From NCBI GenBank assembly GCA_013407085.1, contig JACCGJ010003598.1, positions 1-64,000 of the forward strand: a stretch of 64,000 bases of DNA, given 5' to 3'. The stretch is from Atriophallophorus winterbourni. Its lineage: Eukaryota > Platyhelminthes > Trematoda > Plagiorchiida > Microphallidae. Shown piece by piece: positions 46,301-57,161 of this stretch. Both the position numbers and the translations under genes were made by a program. Within the stretch, counting starts at the first letter, position 1; each line of letters begins with the position of its first letter. Under the pieces are notes generated by a model. The model had not been told where the DNA came from. It worked only from the letters and a program-made list of their open reading frames with translations, and ran no database searches.

Positions 46301-47039
46301 TAGTGTAAGTGAGTTGATGTGCGCAATAGACTACTTTGATATATTTTAAACATTTCGAGCAGTTATCCTGGAATGAATTTTGGCTTCTATATTTGTGAAC
46401 ATCGTGGAATTTTCGCTTCTTAAGTTGAATTCATTCTATTTTGACTACTTACCAGTAACAAGTCATCCGAAATATTTTAAACGTAGTCAGGACATCCCAT
46501 TATGGAGGTATCTTACTCAACTTTCTCTCTTAATTAAAATCTTCAGTAGTAGCTACTTTCTTCTTCGAGTGAAAATCGACATTCAGACAATCTACATTAC
46601 GATGTGGAATATCTCCCACCATTTTCCCCTCGCGATTAAACGTTGATGAATTATTATCCAAACTTCCAAATTTCAGTAGCATTATATGCCCAACCAAACA
46701 TAAAGGATCCAGAACCACCTTTTGTGGTTGCTTATGTTCCATACATTGGTTCTGTTCGAATAAGATATTGAGCAGTGGCTTTCAAAAATATTTTTGTTTA
46801 CCACTTCACCATTGCTTCAAGAAGTTAATATTATGGACGCATCTTACTGGCGATCACAGATTTGTGAGTAACGTTTGTACAGGCACAATATAAATGGACG
46901 ATAAACTTAATTAGAACAAGATTAGGGAAAGATTAATATTTCCGGTTTATTGAAAGTAAAAGCAGATCATCCGTATTCTTGCTACATAAAACACTTCTGA
47001 TAATCACGGAAAAATATCACAAACATTCTTGTTTGTCAT
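43341..47039. other. 3.7 kb without recognised gene
   Basis: The longest frame is 44768-45121 (listed separately). The rest is AT-rich with no family motif or clear repeat. Confidence 0.45.
44768..45121 (+). CDS. Unrecognised ORF, 117 codons, doubtful
   Basis: The frame begins with a charged stretch (MHSFYQKKTKHVREFALEL), is less AT-driven than its surroundings, and has a hydrophobic segment YEFAIVVVDLFGVFCSCVV near residues 74-92. No splice structure, signal or family motif was found. It could be a single exon or chance. Confidence 0.15.
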   Translation: MHSFYQKKTKHVREFALELTVFSQTVEMQLYELFSGKSGHYCEQPTFYAYSYNLEGVVTRTVRMKSIRSPKYYEFAIVVVDLFGVFCSCVVSQDRVPHIIRKLVFSLPANALCTFAA

Positions 47040-47182
47040 CAACACGGGGTGAAACACAGTCGACATGAGTGTGTGATTGGAAAGGTTAATCGTTCCAACC
47101 TTAACCAACAGTGACATAAAACGTAACTTGTTTAGCATTCTTCCACTCTTTCAATAGCATGTGGATTCAGATAGAACTGTCC

Positions 47183-47217
47183 TCACCTGATGAGTGCGAA
47201 AAGCACGAAACTTGTAG
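47183..47217 (+). ncRNA. Hammerhead-like core in array unit 1
   Basis: CTGATGA (47187-47193), stem II GTGC/GCAC with loop GAAAA, GAAA at 47207-47210: a perfect core and stem II. Stem I is weak and the ACCGGT stem III palindrome is changed (ACTTGT), so self-cleavage is doubtful. Confidence 0.5.
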
Positions 47218-49261
47218 TAGTTTGTTTGTGTAATGAAAATGCATCCAAATGAGCTTTCACGTTAATTATCATGGGTTCAAACCAAGTCTTCATGAGTGTG
47301 GACTAATGTGGTTGGACAGGTTGATCGTTCCAACCTTATCCAGCGCAACGTGTTTACAAGTCTTCATATGTTCCAATCGCATGCGGATCATGATCCTACT
47401 GTCCATAACGGATGTGCGCAAACTGCATGAGAACGGTCGTAGGTTGTGTGTGTAATTAAAATGCATTCAAATGAGCTTGTTCGTTTATCGTCATGAGTGT
47501 GGATCCATGTGATTGGACAGTTAGATCGTTCCAAACTTATCCAACAGTCGCATAAAAGCTCAACTCGTTTTCCATTCTTCCACTCATCCAAGATCATATG
47601 GATCCCGATCCTAATATCACTAACTGATGAGCGCCAACAGCATAAAACCGGTCGTGGTGTGTGTATGTGTGTGTAATGAAAATGCATGCAAATGAGCTCT
47701 TTCTTTTATTGTCATGGGTTCAAACAAAGTCTACATGAATGTGCGCTTATGCGATTGAGCAGGCTGATTGTACCAACCTTGTCGAAAAGTGGCATACAAG
47801 CGCAACGTTGTTACTATTATTCCACTGTTTCAATAGCAAACGGATCCTAATCCTACTGTCATTAAATGATGAGCGCAAACAGAACGAAATCGGTCGTGTG
47901 GTGTGCGTGTGTGTGATGGAAATGCATGTAAATGTGATTTAACTTTGATTGTCATTAGTTCAAAACAGTCTACTTCAGTGTGGGATCAAGTGATTGAACA
48001 GGTTGATCGTTTTAACCTTATCCAACAGTGACATTGAAGCGCAACTTGCTTAATATTCTTCCACTCTTTCAATAGCATGCGGCTTCCGACGATACTGCTC
48101 CTAATTGATGAGTGTCAAAAAAACGAACCCGATCGTGGTGTGCCTGTTTGATGGAAATGCATACAAATGAGCGTTTTCGTTCATAGTCATGGGTCGAAAG
48201 CCAGTCTACATGTGTGTGGGCTCATTTGATTGAACTGGTTGGTGGTACCAACCACATCCATCAGGGGAATGCAAGCGCAATTCCTTAACTGTTTCAAGCA
48301 CACGTTGATCCTGATTCTTCTTTCATTACCTGATAAGTGCAAACAGCAAGAAACAGGTCGTACGATATGAGTGTGTGATGGAAATGCGTGCAAAAGAGCT
48401 TTATGGTTCATGGTCAAGGGAAAAATACAGTCCAAATGAGTGGGGGCTCATGTGATTAAGCAGGATGATTGTACCAAAGTAATCCGAGCAGTTGCATACA
48501 AGAGCAACTTGTTCACAATTTCCGCAATGGTTTATGACTATGCGAATCCTGATCTTATTGTCCCTAACTGATGAGCGCAAACAGCAAGAAACCGCTCGTG
48601 TGGTGTGGGTGTTTTTGATGGAAATTTATGTAAATGTAATTTTTCTTTCACTGACTTTGGTTGACTTGATTTTGGCCTTAAGTGATTCGATTGGTTGATC
48701 GTTCCAACCTTATCTAACAGTAGCATACAAGCGCAACTTGTGTACCATTCTTTCAATATTTCAAGCGCATTTGTATATTGATCCTACTGTCCCTTCTTTA
48801 GGAGTGCAAACGGCACGAGACCGGCGGTAGAGTATGTTGGTGTGTGAATAAAATGCATGCAAATATGCTTCATCGTTCATTGTCATGTGTTCAAACCAAT
48901 TCTACATAAGTATGATATCATCTGATTGGACAGATTGATCGCTATAAACTTATATAACAGTGGAAAACACATGCAACTTGTTTACAAATCCAACGTTCAA
49001 TTCGCATGAGGATCCTGATCATACCTCCCTAATGATTGCAAACAGCACGAAAGCGGTTCAAGGATGTGCACTTGTCTATTGAAAATGCATTCTAATGAGT
49101 TTTTAGTTTATGGTCATGGATTCAAACTCAGTCTACATGAGTGTGGGCTCATGTGATTAAACATGTTGCTCGTACCAACGTTATCCAACAGTGCCATACG
49201 AGGTCACCATTTTTACCAACTTTCCACTGTTTCAAACGCATGTAGTTCCTGATTCTGCTGT

Positions 49262-49292
49262 CCCTACCTGATGAGTGCAAGCAGCACGAACT
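49262..49292 (+). ncRNA. Hammerhead-like core in the last array unit
   Basis: CTGATGA, stem II GTGC-AAGCA-GCAC, then GAAC where GAAA is expected, followed by a shortened stem III region. It is a decayed copy. Other units have faults such as CTGATAA or AATGATGA. Confidence 0.4.
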
Positions 49293-49345
49293 CGTGTTTC
49301 TGTGTGTGATGAAAATTCACATAAATTAGCTTTTTTGTTTCTCAA

Positions 49346-50380
49346 TACATTCTACAGTAACAAGTCCTTTGAAATATTCACAAAGTTTATAACTATGGTT
49401 TAATTTGGTAGTATCGGTCTCGAGTTTCGCTCTTATTTGGGCTCATCAACAATGCATATCCTGTCGGTTTCGTACCCAGGACCATCACCAGTGTAGTCTC
49501 ACGCCTCACCGTCGCAACTACCGTCCACCGTTTGACCGATCGCTATTCAGCCTTCATGAATGTTTTTCCAGACTGGCACATTGCACTAGAGTCACATGTC
49601 CAACCAATCTGGAAGGTGCTAGCTACATCTGTTGTAGTTGCCCAACCGATATGATCTCATTGTGAGGTCTTTTCATCAGATACTGTGTAAGCTAACGCAG
49701 ATTAAACCTGGCGGCCAATGTTGCCCAGGGTGTCTGGGGAGTGCGTTTTTCATGTTTTGCGCTTACCCATCACTGCCACGTCCTTCGAAACATTCACAAA
49801 GTTTATTACAACGTTCAAATTCAATAGTGCAATTCAACGGTTCAATTATGACTCATAAATATGACTATAGTATTATTAGACCCTCAATAAGTGTCTGAAA
49901 ATATCACTTTGAATCAGCTTCATGTTACCCCCCACGCATCGGTCTATGGTAAATGCGGGGTGGTATATCATTTCACAGGAGAAATTCAACAAGCTATGAA
50001 TATGATGAATATCAAGCTTTGAATCTTTTTATCATGACATGGAATTTTATCAGCCATCTTATTGGCTAGATGGTTAAATTGTTGAAACTTGGAATTCAAA
50101 AAACCTGTCATGTTACCTTATATAACGGACCAGATGAAAACATTATTTGAGGCAGTTCTAGCACAGCAATTCAAAACAAAGCGATTACAGAAAAATACGA
50201 TCTGAAATGCAAACAAGTTTTAGGCTTTGAAAAAAAGCATCTAAAGAAAAGTTATTAATTAAGCTTAGGAACCTGGTGTTTCTCCATCGCTGACAAAATC
50301 TTTCTATGTTTGTTCAATATTTTTGAATATTTCTTTGAAAATTTGGCCGTCTTCATCTCAATCAAGCAAGACAAAAAACG
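49346..50380. other. No gene recognised
   Basis: Open frames at 49405-49898 are in competing phases and show no family motif. Confidence 0.4.
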
Positions 50381-51530
50381 CAAAATAGGTTTTCGGAGAA
50401 ATCTTTGCTGTTTATCTAACCTTATTACAATGTTCGAGGATTGGACCACCACACTAGACGATGGTGAGTTTGTACATGCTTTCTACATCGATATTTCTAA
50501 AGCTTTCGATAGAGTCGACCATGACATTCTAACAAAGAGATCGAAGCTTATGAAATAACTGGAATGTTGCTGAATTGGATTAGGGACTAACTCACTGAAA
50601 GACTCGTCCAACTTCGTGTTGGCAGCACATTCTCTAGAAGAATAGACGTTCCAATTGGAGTTCATCAAGGCTTAGTGCTTGGACCTCTTCTATTCTCGGT
50701 CTATATGAACGATATATGAAAGCAAATTGGATTTCGATGATATTAAAATTTGAAACGTGTTAGGTCTGTTAATGACTGTATGACATTACAACAGGATCTG
50801 TACAAATTATTTCTTTGAATCCAGAAAAATGAGTTACCAGTTAACCCTGCTAAATGTAGAGTGCTGCGGCTTGTAAAATCTCTGCACCGCACGTATCAGG
50901 TTTGCATGTAAGATCTCGTTTGCACCACCGCAGAAAACATCTCGGTATCTGAGTGTCGGTTAACCTTATGCCTGGACATCATTGCCAGACAGTTTATAAT
51001 AATTCCTACCGTATCTTGAGTCTTTGAAAAAGAATATTCAGAATTTTCACACCCGAAACTTTACACCGGTTAACTATTACGTAGGTACGTCAAGTTATGA
51101 AAAATTCCTGGGCACAATGGCTGAGGAGAGATATGGAACTACTTGACAGGATATATAATCGTGCGACAATGTTGGTCTCCGGTTACAGAATTTTGACTTT
51201 TAAAGATCGAATGTCGAAACAAAATCTACACGATTTTACACAACGACGGATACAGAGTGAGCTCCTTTCGGCATTCAAAATCTTCACACTGAAATCCGTG
51301 CACTTAAACAATTGCTAAAAACCAATGGCAATACTCGAACACGAAAACAATAAGTATTCCGCATTCTCGATTGGATATTCGTCGTAATTTTTCCCAGGTA
51401 AGAATTTTTTTCACTTGGAACATTTTGCCTGAAGTAATCACACACTCGAAATCTGTTACGGTTTTCAGGTCTAAACTCGATGAGTATATAACGAACCATG
51501 CGGTGACTGTGACTGTACTTATTGATTTTT
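50381..51530 (+). mobile_element. CR1/Jockey-like reverse transcriptase, decayed
   Basis: In order: LSNLITMFEDWTTTLDDG, FVHAFYIDISKAFDRVDHDI (motif A, Asp kept), RIDVPIGVHQGLVLGPLLFS (motif B), a broken YADD equivalent (FDDIKI), ELPVNPAKCRVL (motif D), WLRRDMELLDRIYNRATMLV and GYRILTFKDRM, then FFTWNILPEVITHSKSVTVF, RSKLDEYI (C-terminal end). Stops and frameshifts occur throughout, so it is inactive. Confidence 0.85.
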
Positions 51531-51808
51531 GAGATATTTATATTTTTACTCCATATACCTCGCCATACTATGGTTAATGTTATTGGATAATTCTTCTTAA
51601 TAAAAGTGCAAATGTTCATGTGTTACCTGATCCAATTTGGATCATGATCGAGGTGTTCTGTAGGTGAAAACGGCTATACCTTTGTAATTAATTAGCTGTG
51701 AAGATTTCTGTATCCACAATAAAGACTCAGCACACCGAGGTTCAGAAACTGATTGAACATATTGCTTGAAATGCAAAGAAATTTGAGTGCAATCGGTTAG
51801 AGCAGTTT

Positions 51809-51852
51809 TTGTGTAACGTTTCACTTCTGACACAGAAGCTTCGTCAGACCAA
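51809..51852 (-). ncRNA. Hammerhead ribozyme, second family, inverted copy
   Basis: On the minus strand: TTGGT / CTGACGA / A / GCTTCTG-TGT-CAGAAGT / GAAA / CGTT / ACACAA. The core is complete. Stem II has a G-U closing pair, and stem I is interrupted by an extra A in the 3' strand compared with 8527-8570. The flanking CACCCTTGG and the downstream AACCGATT string are also shared, so this is the same repeat family 43 kb away. Confidence 0.62.
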
Positions 51853-51859
51853 GGGTGAT

Positions 51860-53380
51860 AATGGTTCATTCCATAGAAAGCAGATACGCACAGAGAAGAA
51901 ATGGCGCCGACAGTCAAGTCTTAAGTGCGGTATTGCTAGGCAATTTGAGTGACTACGCGTTTTTAATAAACGCGTAGGATATTAGGCCAAAAAATAATCT
52001 GAACAGGTTTTGTTAAAAGCTTGGATAATTTATCAATACACGAACACTATTATGAAGCTGATCGTATGGTCACTTCCATCGCGCTGTCAAAACTACTCTT
52101 TAGTCACAATAATGAGATCCATTAAAATGTGTTTAAAAAATCATTATGCTTTGCATTATCATGACAGCAGTGACAAGATTAAAATCAATAGGTTAACCTT
52201 GCTCCCATTAACTGCATCCATTAAAGCATTGTAATGGAAACACGCTTCGTCGACATGAACTCTGTGATTAACAATTAGATCACCGATTAGCGATACTCCG
52301 GGATACTGTTATTGGTTTATCAGATCAAGTCATCCAGCTTGCAGTACCTTGAACAGGTAATTTAAAAAATTTGTCATTAAATCCATTTTATAGTTGCTTG
52401 CTTGTAGCAGGAAATGAATAAGGCACATCTTCACAACGGTTTGGCAGCTTTTTATCTATTAGGTGATATGCCTTATGCCCTAGACATCATATACCTAATC
52501 TCAGAGTAATCTGGTAACATTCACGCTAACATTAACCGGCAAGCTTCTCTTCAAAGTGACCGTGGAACAAAGGTTTCTCATTCGTATTTACCATAAATTA
52601 CCAAACCATTGTATTAACACAACTGTATCAGTAATATTAAAGTTAATTTGGTTGAATATTTCCGCAAAATATGCCGATAATCGTTGAATTTAAAACACCC
52701 AGTTATATCGTCATCGTGATATTATTATTTTCTTAAACAATATGAGCGGTGAGCCAAAATTCAGCAGCATACAGGGTTCGGGATATACCCTGCATAAATA
52801 CAGATTCGTAGTAGGTTTTGACTTATCTGACGCCTGAAAACAGGAAGTTAACTAACGCGTTTCAGGGAAGAAGTGCGAGTATGGTAATTGGTGTCTTGAT
52901 ATTCTTGGGAATAGAAACAAAAGGTTTAAACAACCTCCTTGTGTGTGCGATGAATGTGTTACAAAACATTCATTCTCGATTTGCACAGACACATATGCTT
53001 ATTCATCTAGTAGCAATTAATGCAATATAGAGTAGCAGTAATTTAGGAACACCCTTGAAATTGATATTTTCTATACTCTTCCATCGGCTGTGTTTACAAA
53101 TTATCAAAAGTATCCTATTTTTGACAGACAGTTTATGATTTTACGAATAAACATTAACCGGAGAATTCATGGAGATGTTCTATATATACCGAATATTTGA
53201 ATACAGACTGATGAATTGTAAGAACTTAAAGAAGAACATATATGAATAAATTTGGTATTACTAATTTTTCTACACTCTCGGAATCACAATTATTAAGACA
53301 AACGCAGTGTCACCCTACCTTCAGAAACTTGACTATCAATCAGAATTTTTTCTTCAAGCGGCCAACGGTAACCGTATTGC
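51860..53380. other. No gene recognised
   Basis: AT-rich; short frames only. It may include the unreadable 5' part of the gypsy relic that follows. Confidence 0.4.
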
Positions 53381-53383
53381 CAT

Positions 53384-54640
53384 ATGATATTATCGATCCC
53401 CCGTGATAGACCAGGATTTGTGGAGAAAATTCCACTGCATATTCGGAATTGCAGACGTTATAATTCCGATTTTTGTTGTCAACGGTGGCTTATCGATACC
53501 GCAACGAAGCAGAATATTATTAGCCATCTAAGCTGTTCCAGTGCTGAATCCACCTGCCTCCACCGACTTGTACCGAGATTCCTAAAGTTTTCAAACCTCA
53601 GTCAAGCGTTTCTGCCGTTGAGCATACGGTCAAGCATCACATCGTCTACAGTGGTTTATTGTAGACCATGGAGACCTGCTGCCAAACCTGATTTTGAGCA
53701 CATGCTAAACTTAGTATCACCCACCCTTTAATTTCTTCATGCGCTACGCCACTGCATATGGTCGAATCGAGTCAGGCTGATACGTGGCATCCTTGCAGGG
53801 ACAACCGACCGCTCAACGGAAGAACCGTTCGAATAGGTATCCTTTCCTGCATGTTTACGATTCCACAACGTCATAAAACCCAGAAGCTGTCTTTTAGAAT
53901 TTAGATTTCTTTCCTGCGTACCATCAAATTGCTGTCTCTAAAATGCCACTCAGAATTTTAAAAGTTTTATTAATCAGGTATTTAATGGATTAGTGTTTGT
54001 CTACGTGTAAAGCGACGGAGTTTTGGTCGTAAGCACAGCGAAAACGGAGCACGCAATACATTAACTTATATTCCTTGAACGCTTGCCCAGAGTTGGTATT
54101 TTAGCGAATACCGACTAGTGCAGCTTGGGTGTGTATTCTCTATAATTTTTAGGCCGCCATATGGACTCATGTATACGTATATATACTCATTAGGACCAAA
54201 TGTATCAGCAATGTGTGACTCAGATCGCTGTGTCTGTTCCTCGGTCTCGTTAATTACTAAAGACGCTTTATACCACAATGCGCGAAGTAAGCTCAACAGC
54301 TTACGGATTTACGTTGCTGCAAACGCCGATATTTCTAATTGAGATGCGGGGCAAGAACGCTTTTGGGATACTTGAAAGTGCCCTGAGTGAAGCAACCCCA
54401 ACTATGTATTTGTCGACCGAGATAGATCCATGTCTAGCACTAGTTATCGGCTAGTCAAACGAGGTGTTTGGGGCAATGTTTCACAAATAGAGATTGAAAA
54501 CATCGACAACCCTCTAGCCATATTCTCACACCGACTTGAACCTTCTCTATCAAATCGACATTTTGTCCAGAACTACTTGCTGCCTACTATTCAATCAGTC
54601 ATTTTTGGCGCTGTAACGAACAAATATCAATCAAGGTAAG
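53384..54640 (+). mobile_element. Old Ty3/gypsy relic (protease, RT, RNase H pieces)
   Basis: WLIDTATKQNIISHLSC (protease, DTA for DTG), then VVYCRPWRPAAKPDFEHMLN, LHMVESSQADTWHPCRDNRP (RT N-terminal part) and 54340-54490 NAFGILESALSEATPTMYLS, PCLALVI, SNEVFGAMFH (RNase H). It is more diverged than the element at 40-43 kb, with many stops and no YIDD recognisable. Confidence 0.7.
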
Positions 54641-54872
54641 GTAACATTTTTAATTAATTTCATAACCTGGTATGCCTTATGCACATTTTACACATGTGAT
54701 GTGCACATGTTATCCATAATGTAAATTGAACTTAACCGAATCACTTTGTGATGGGTAAATGAGCTGATTGATCTGGTTTTTGTCTGGTATTAAGCGAGAC
54801 AAACAATAAAACGTTGGTGGTTGAAGTGTTATTTACCCAAGTGATGTGTTGCTCACATCCCCCGAAATTACA

Positions 54873-54914
54873 CTCCACTACCGGTTTATGGCTGTTTCCC
54901 GTCATCAAGTATAG
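54873..54914 (-). ncRNA. Degenerate hammerhead ribozyme
   Basis: The minus strand reads CTATAC / TTGATGA / CGGGAAACAGCCA / TAAA / CCGGTA / GTGGAG. C3 is T and the G of GAAA is T, so it should be inactive. Confidence 0.55.
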
Positions 54915-55109
54915 ACAGACAGGTTCAGTGAGCCTTGAAACAGTTGATAAGTGGTAAACAAGGTTATACTTTAGTACCACTGTTGCATTTGGTTCGTACA
55001 AAAAAACCACGATGTTCAAACACGAACCTTATGCAACAGTGGCATTCATGTATATCCTTGTTTACCATTTATCCACTGTTTCAAAGCTCACTGAACATAA
55101 TATTACTGT

Positions 55110-55151
55110 CTCCACCTGATGACGGCAAACAGCCAGAAACCGGTAGTGGAG
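55110..55151 (+). ncRNA. Canonical hammerhead ribozyme
   Basis: Stem I: CTCCAC (55110-55115) pairs perfectly with GTGGAG (55146-55151). Core CTGATGA (55116-55122). Stem II: GGC (55124-55126) / GCC (55132-55134) with loop AAACA, closed by a C-A mismatch at the 10.1-11.1 position where G-C is usual. GAAA at 55136-55139. Stem III is the palindrome ACCGGT with no loop, so two RNAs or adjacent units must pair, as known for newt and Penelope-type hammerheads. Cleavage is expected after A55145 (GUA). All required core residues are present. Schistosome Sm-alpha satellites have comparable ribozymes. Confidence 0.82.
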
Positions 55152-55315
55152 TGTGATTTCCGGGGTTGTGAGCAACACATCACTTTGGGAATACATAAGC
55201 GCTTTGAGTGCTTGACCACGAATCACTATGTGATTCTGTGTGTAACATCGTGCTTCGTTTTACGAACCCTATGCAACAGTGGCATTCAAGCATAACCTTG
55301 TTATTTGCCCACTTA

Positions 55316-57161
55316 CTCTCTCCTGTCTAATAGCCTTAGTAATACGAAGCTTCAGTGTCAGATTTGAAACGTTATTCAATACTGATTTAAACTATTATTT
55401 CTTTCAAATTTTGGTTTCATGAATAAGACTATTCGATCGGTCTACATATTTCCGAGATTGAAAATATTTGATTGAAATCGAGATAAATGTATATATCTCT
55501 ATAAGATTTGAGTTTTCATTTTATATCTTTCCTGACGTTAGGAGTATTTGATCAATTTTCGCTTTACTATATGAAATTATTATTAAAAACTGGACTTTAA
55601 AAATGTGGAAAATTGAACATATCAGATAAACAATATTATGTTGCTACTAGCAACATCGAGCAGATGGTTTAGTGGAAATCTCTGTCATCATAAAAATTTA
55701 CCTGATTGTTTTCGCTCTACCCCTTAAGACCGCTAATTCGTAGCTAACATCGAATTCAATTTTTGCGCGCCTTGTGAACAATTAAACGCTGAAATGCTAA
55801 AAAAATAATCAATGGCGTCGAACGTTCTGCTTTTATGGATTCTTTTATGGAAAAGCCGCCTCTAAAACCTGTAATTTGAACGAACTTGATTCATCAATGA
55901 AAGTCGTAAAATATATTTTTTTCGAAACAGTTAGCCGTTTCGGTCTCAATTTTAAAATAAATTATTGCTTCTTTGTTTTTCGTTCATGTGGAGCTCATTT
56001 TATGTTAAAATAAACTTAACACTAGAAGCGTCAACCCAACAAAATGTAAAAGGATTATATTAAATATTTGAAATGCATTTTTACCAACAAATCTGCGATT
56101 TTCACAAAGGCATTTGTTGAAATAAACTTTCGAGTGGGATAGACAAGCGAAATCGTTATGCAGTAGACAAATCAAATCCGCTATGGGATATAAAAATGGA
56201 AAATATTTTTTACGTCTAATTACATTTAATTTAGATCCAGTTATAGTCCATGACTCCATATAACGACTATACTAGCCTGAGAATACCAAAGCTTGAAAAT
56301 GTTGAACCCGTTACTAGATTCAGATTTCACGGCTAATACGAATAAGGCTTATCAAAAACGTCCGGTAATGTTCCCAAAGATTGGAATGAATGTCATTAAA
56401 CTAATTTTGCTCGTGAAATGTCCGGCCATCAAATATTTAGTTTCCCATATCCATCTTGACCAGTTTAGAATGATTTGAAACTTGACTTGGTCCGAAAATT
56501 AACTTACCAACTACTGAATCATATGCAGTAATTCAATGACTAACAAAGTGTATCTATATCCGGACGAACAGCATGATAACAGACTTCTACTTCACGGGTA
56601 TCTTTCGTTTGCTCATAAAATGAAATTTTTATCAACTTTTCATCTAGTTTCATCCTTAGCAACGCATCGTCATAAAACAGCGGGATTCATATTGCATATG
56701 CACTTTCACCTCGATAGGGAAGAGATCTCGTATGTTTTCAACATCCTCATTTGCAATTTTAAGTTAACAAAATCGTATGTCTTTTCTCTATGAGGTGTTC
56801 ACGCGGAAGCTGATTAAAGAATTTAAATAGAGAATTTAAATGTAAAACTTTAAGTTGTATAATCTTATTTGTGATGTAACCTAATTATGACTTTTGGATA
56901 CAGTCGCAAGCGCATTTGCTGCATTTAATTATGAAATTAAACAGAAGCTTATTTCTGAGTCTTCTCTATGATCAACCCAGTCCCTTAAATTTTTATAAAG
57001 ATCTTTCCACATTCGGGCCGCAATTTGACGTCAACTATAAACTGTAAAGACTTTATGTTCGTCTTAATTTTAAAACAGCTAAGTGCCAACGGTTAGGCTA
57101 GTTTCTTATCATTCTGACCAGTAGAACCTGTGAACCTGACAATATTTCAGCGCTGAGGACC
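55316..57161. other. AT-rich, no gene recognised
   Basis: Frames at 56005-56259 and 56536-56793 are short and without motifs. Confidence 0.4.

Larger units (their letters stand above)
47040..49345 (+). repeat. Tandem satellite array, about ten ~232-bp units
   Basis: The string GATGAG.GCAAACAGCACGA-like recurs near 47190, 47408, 47625, 47868, 48105, 48331, 48570, 48800, 49032 and 49270, a spacing of 217-243 bp. A unit runs: TG-rich run, GATGGAAATGCATGCAAATG, CATGGGTTCAAACC (a close match to a Pol III B box), GAGTGTGGGCTCATGTGATT, CCTTATCCAACAGTGGCAT, CGCAACTTGTTTACCATTC, CTGATCCTACTGTCCCTA, then a hammerhead-like block ending ACCGGTCGTGG. Units are diverged. It shares ancestry with the dispersed repeat at 55.02-55.31 kb. 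Confidence 0.9.
54840..55315. repeat. Hammerhead repeat pair: one inverted, one direct with a second unit start
   Basis: 54840-54960 is a minus-strand copy; 55020-55315 is a plus-strand copy in which ATGCAACAGTGGCATTCA recurs at 55031 and 55271, a 240-bp period. The unit is therefore a tandem repeat of ~240 bp with one ribozyme per unit. Confidence 0.75.

Noticed and set aside
47040..49345. Regularly spaced repeats as a CRISPR-like array
   Set aside because: Eukaryotic setting, and the whole ~232-bp unit is repeated with no short repeat-unique spacer pattern.
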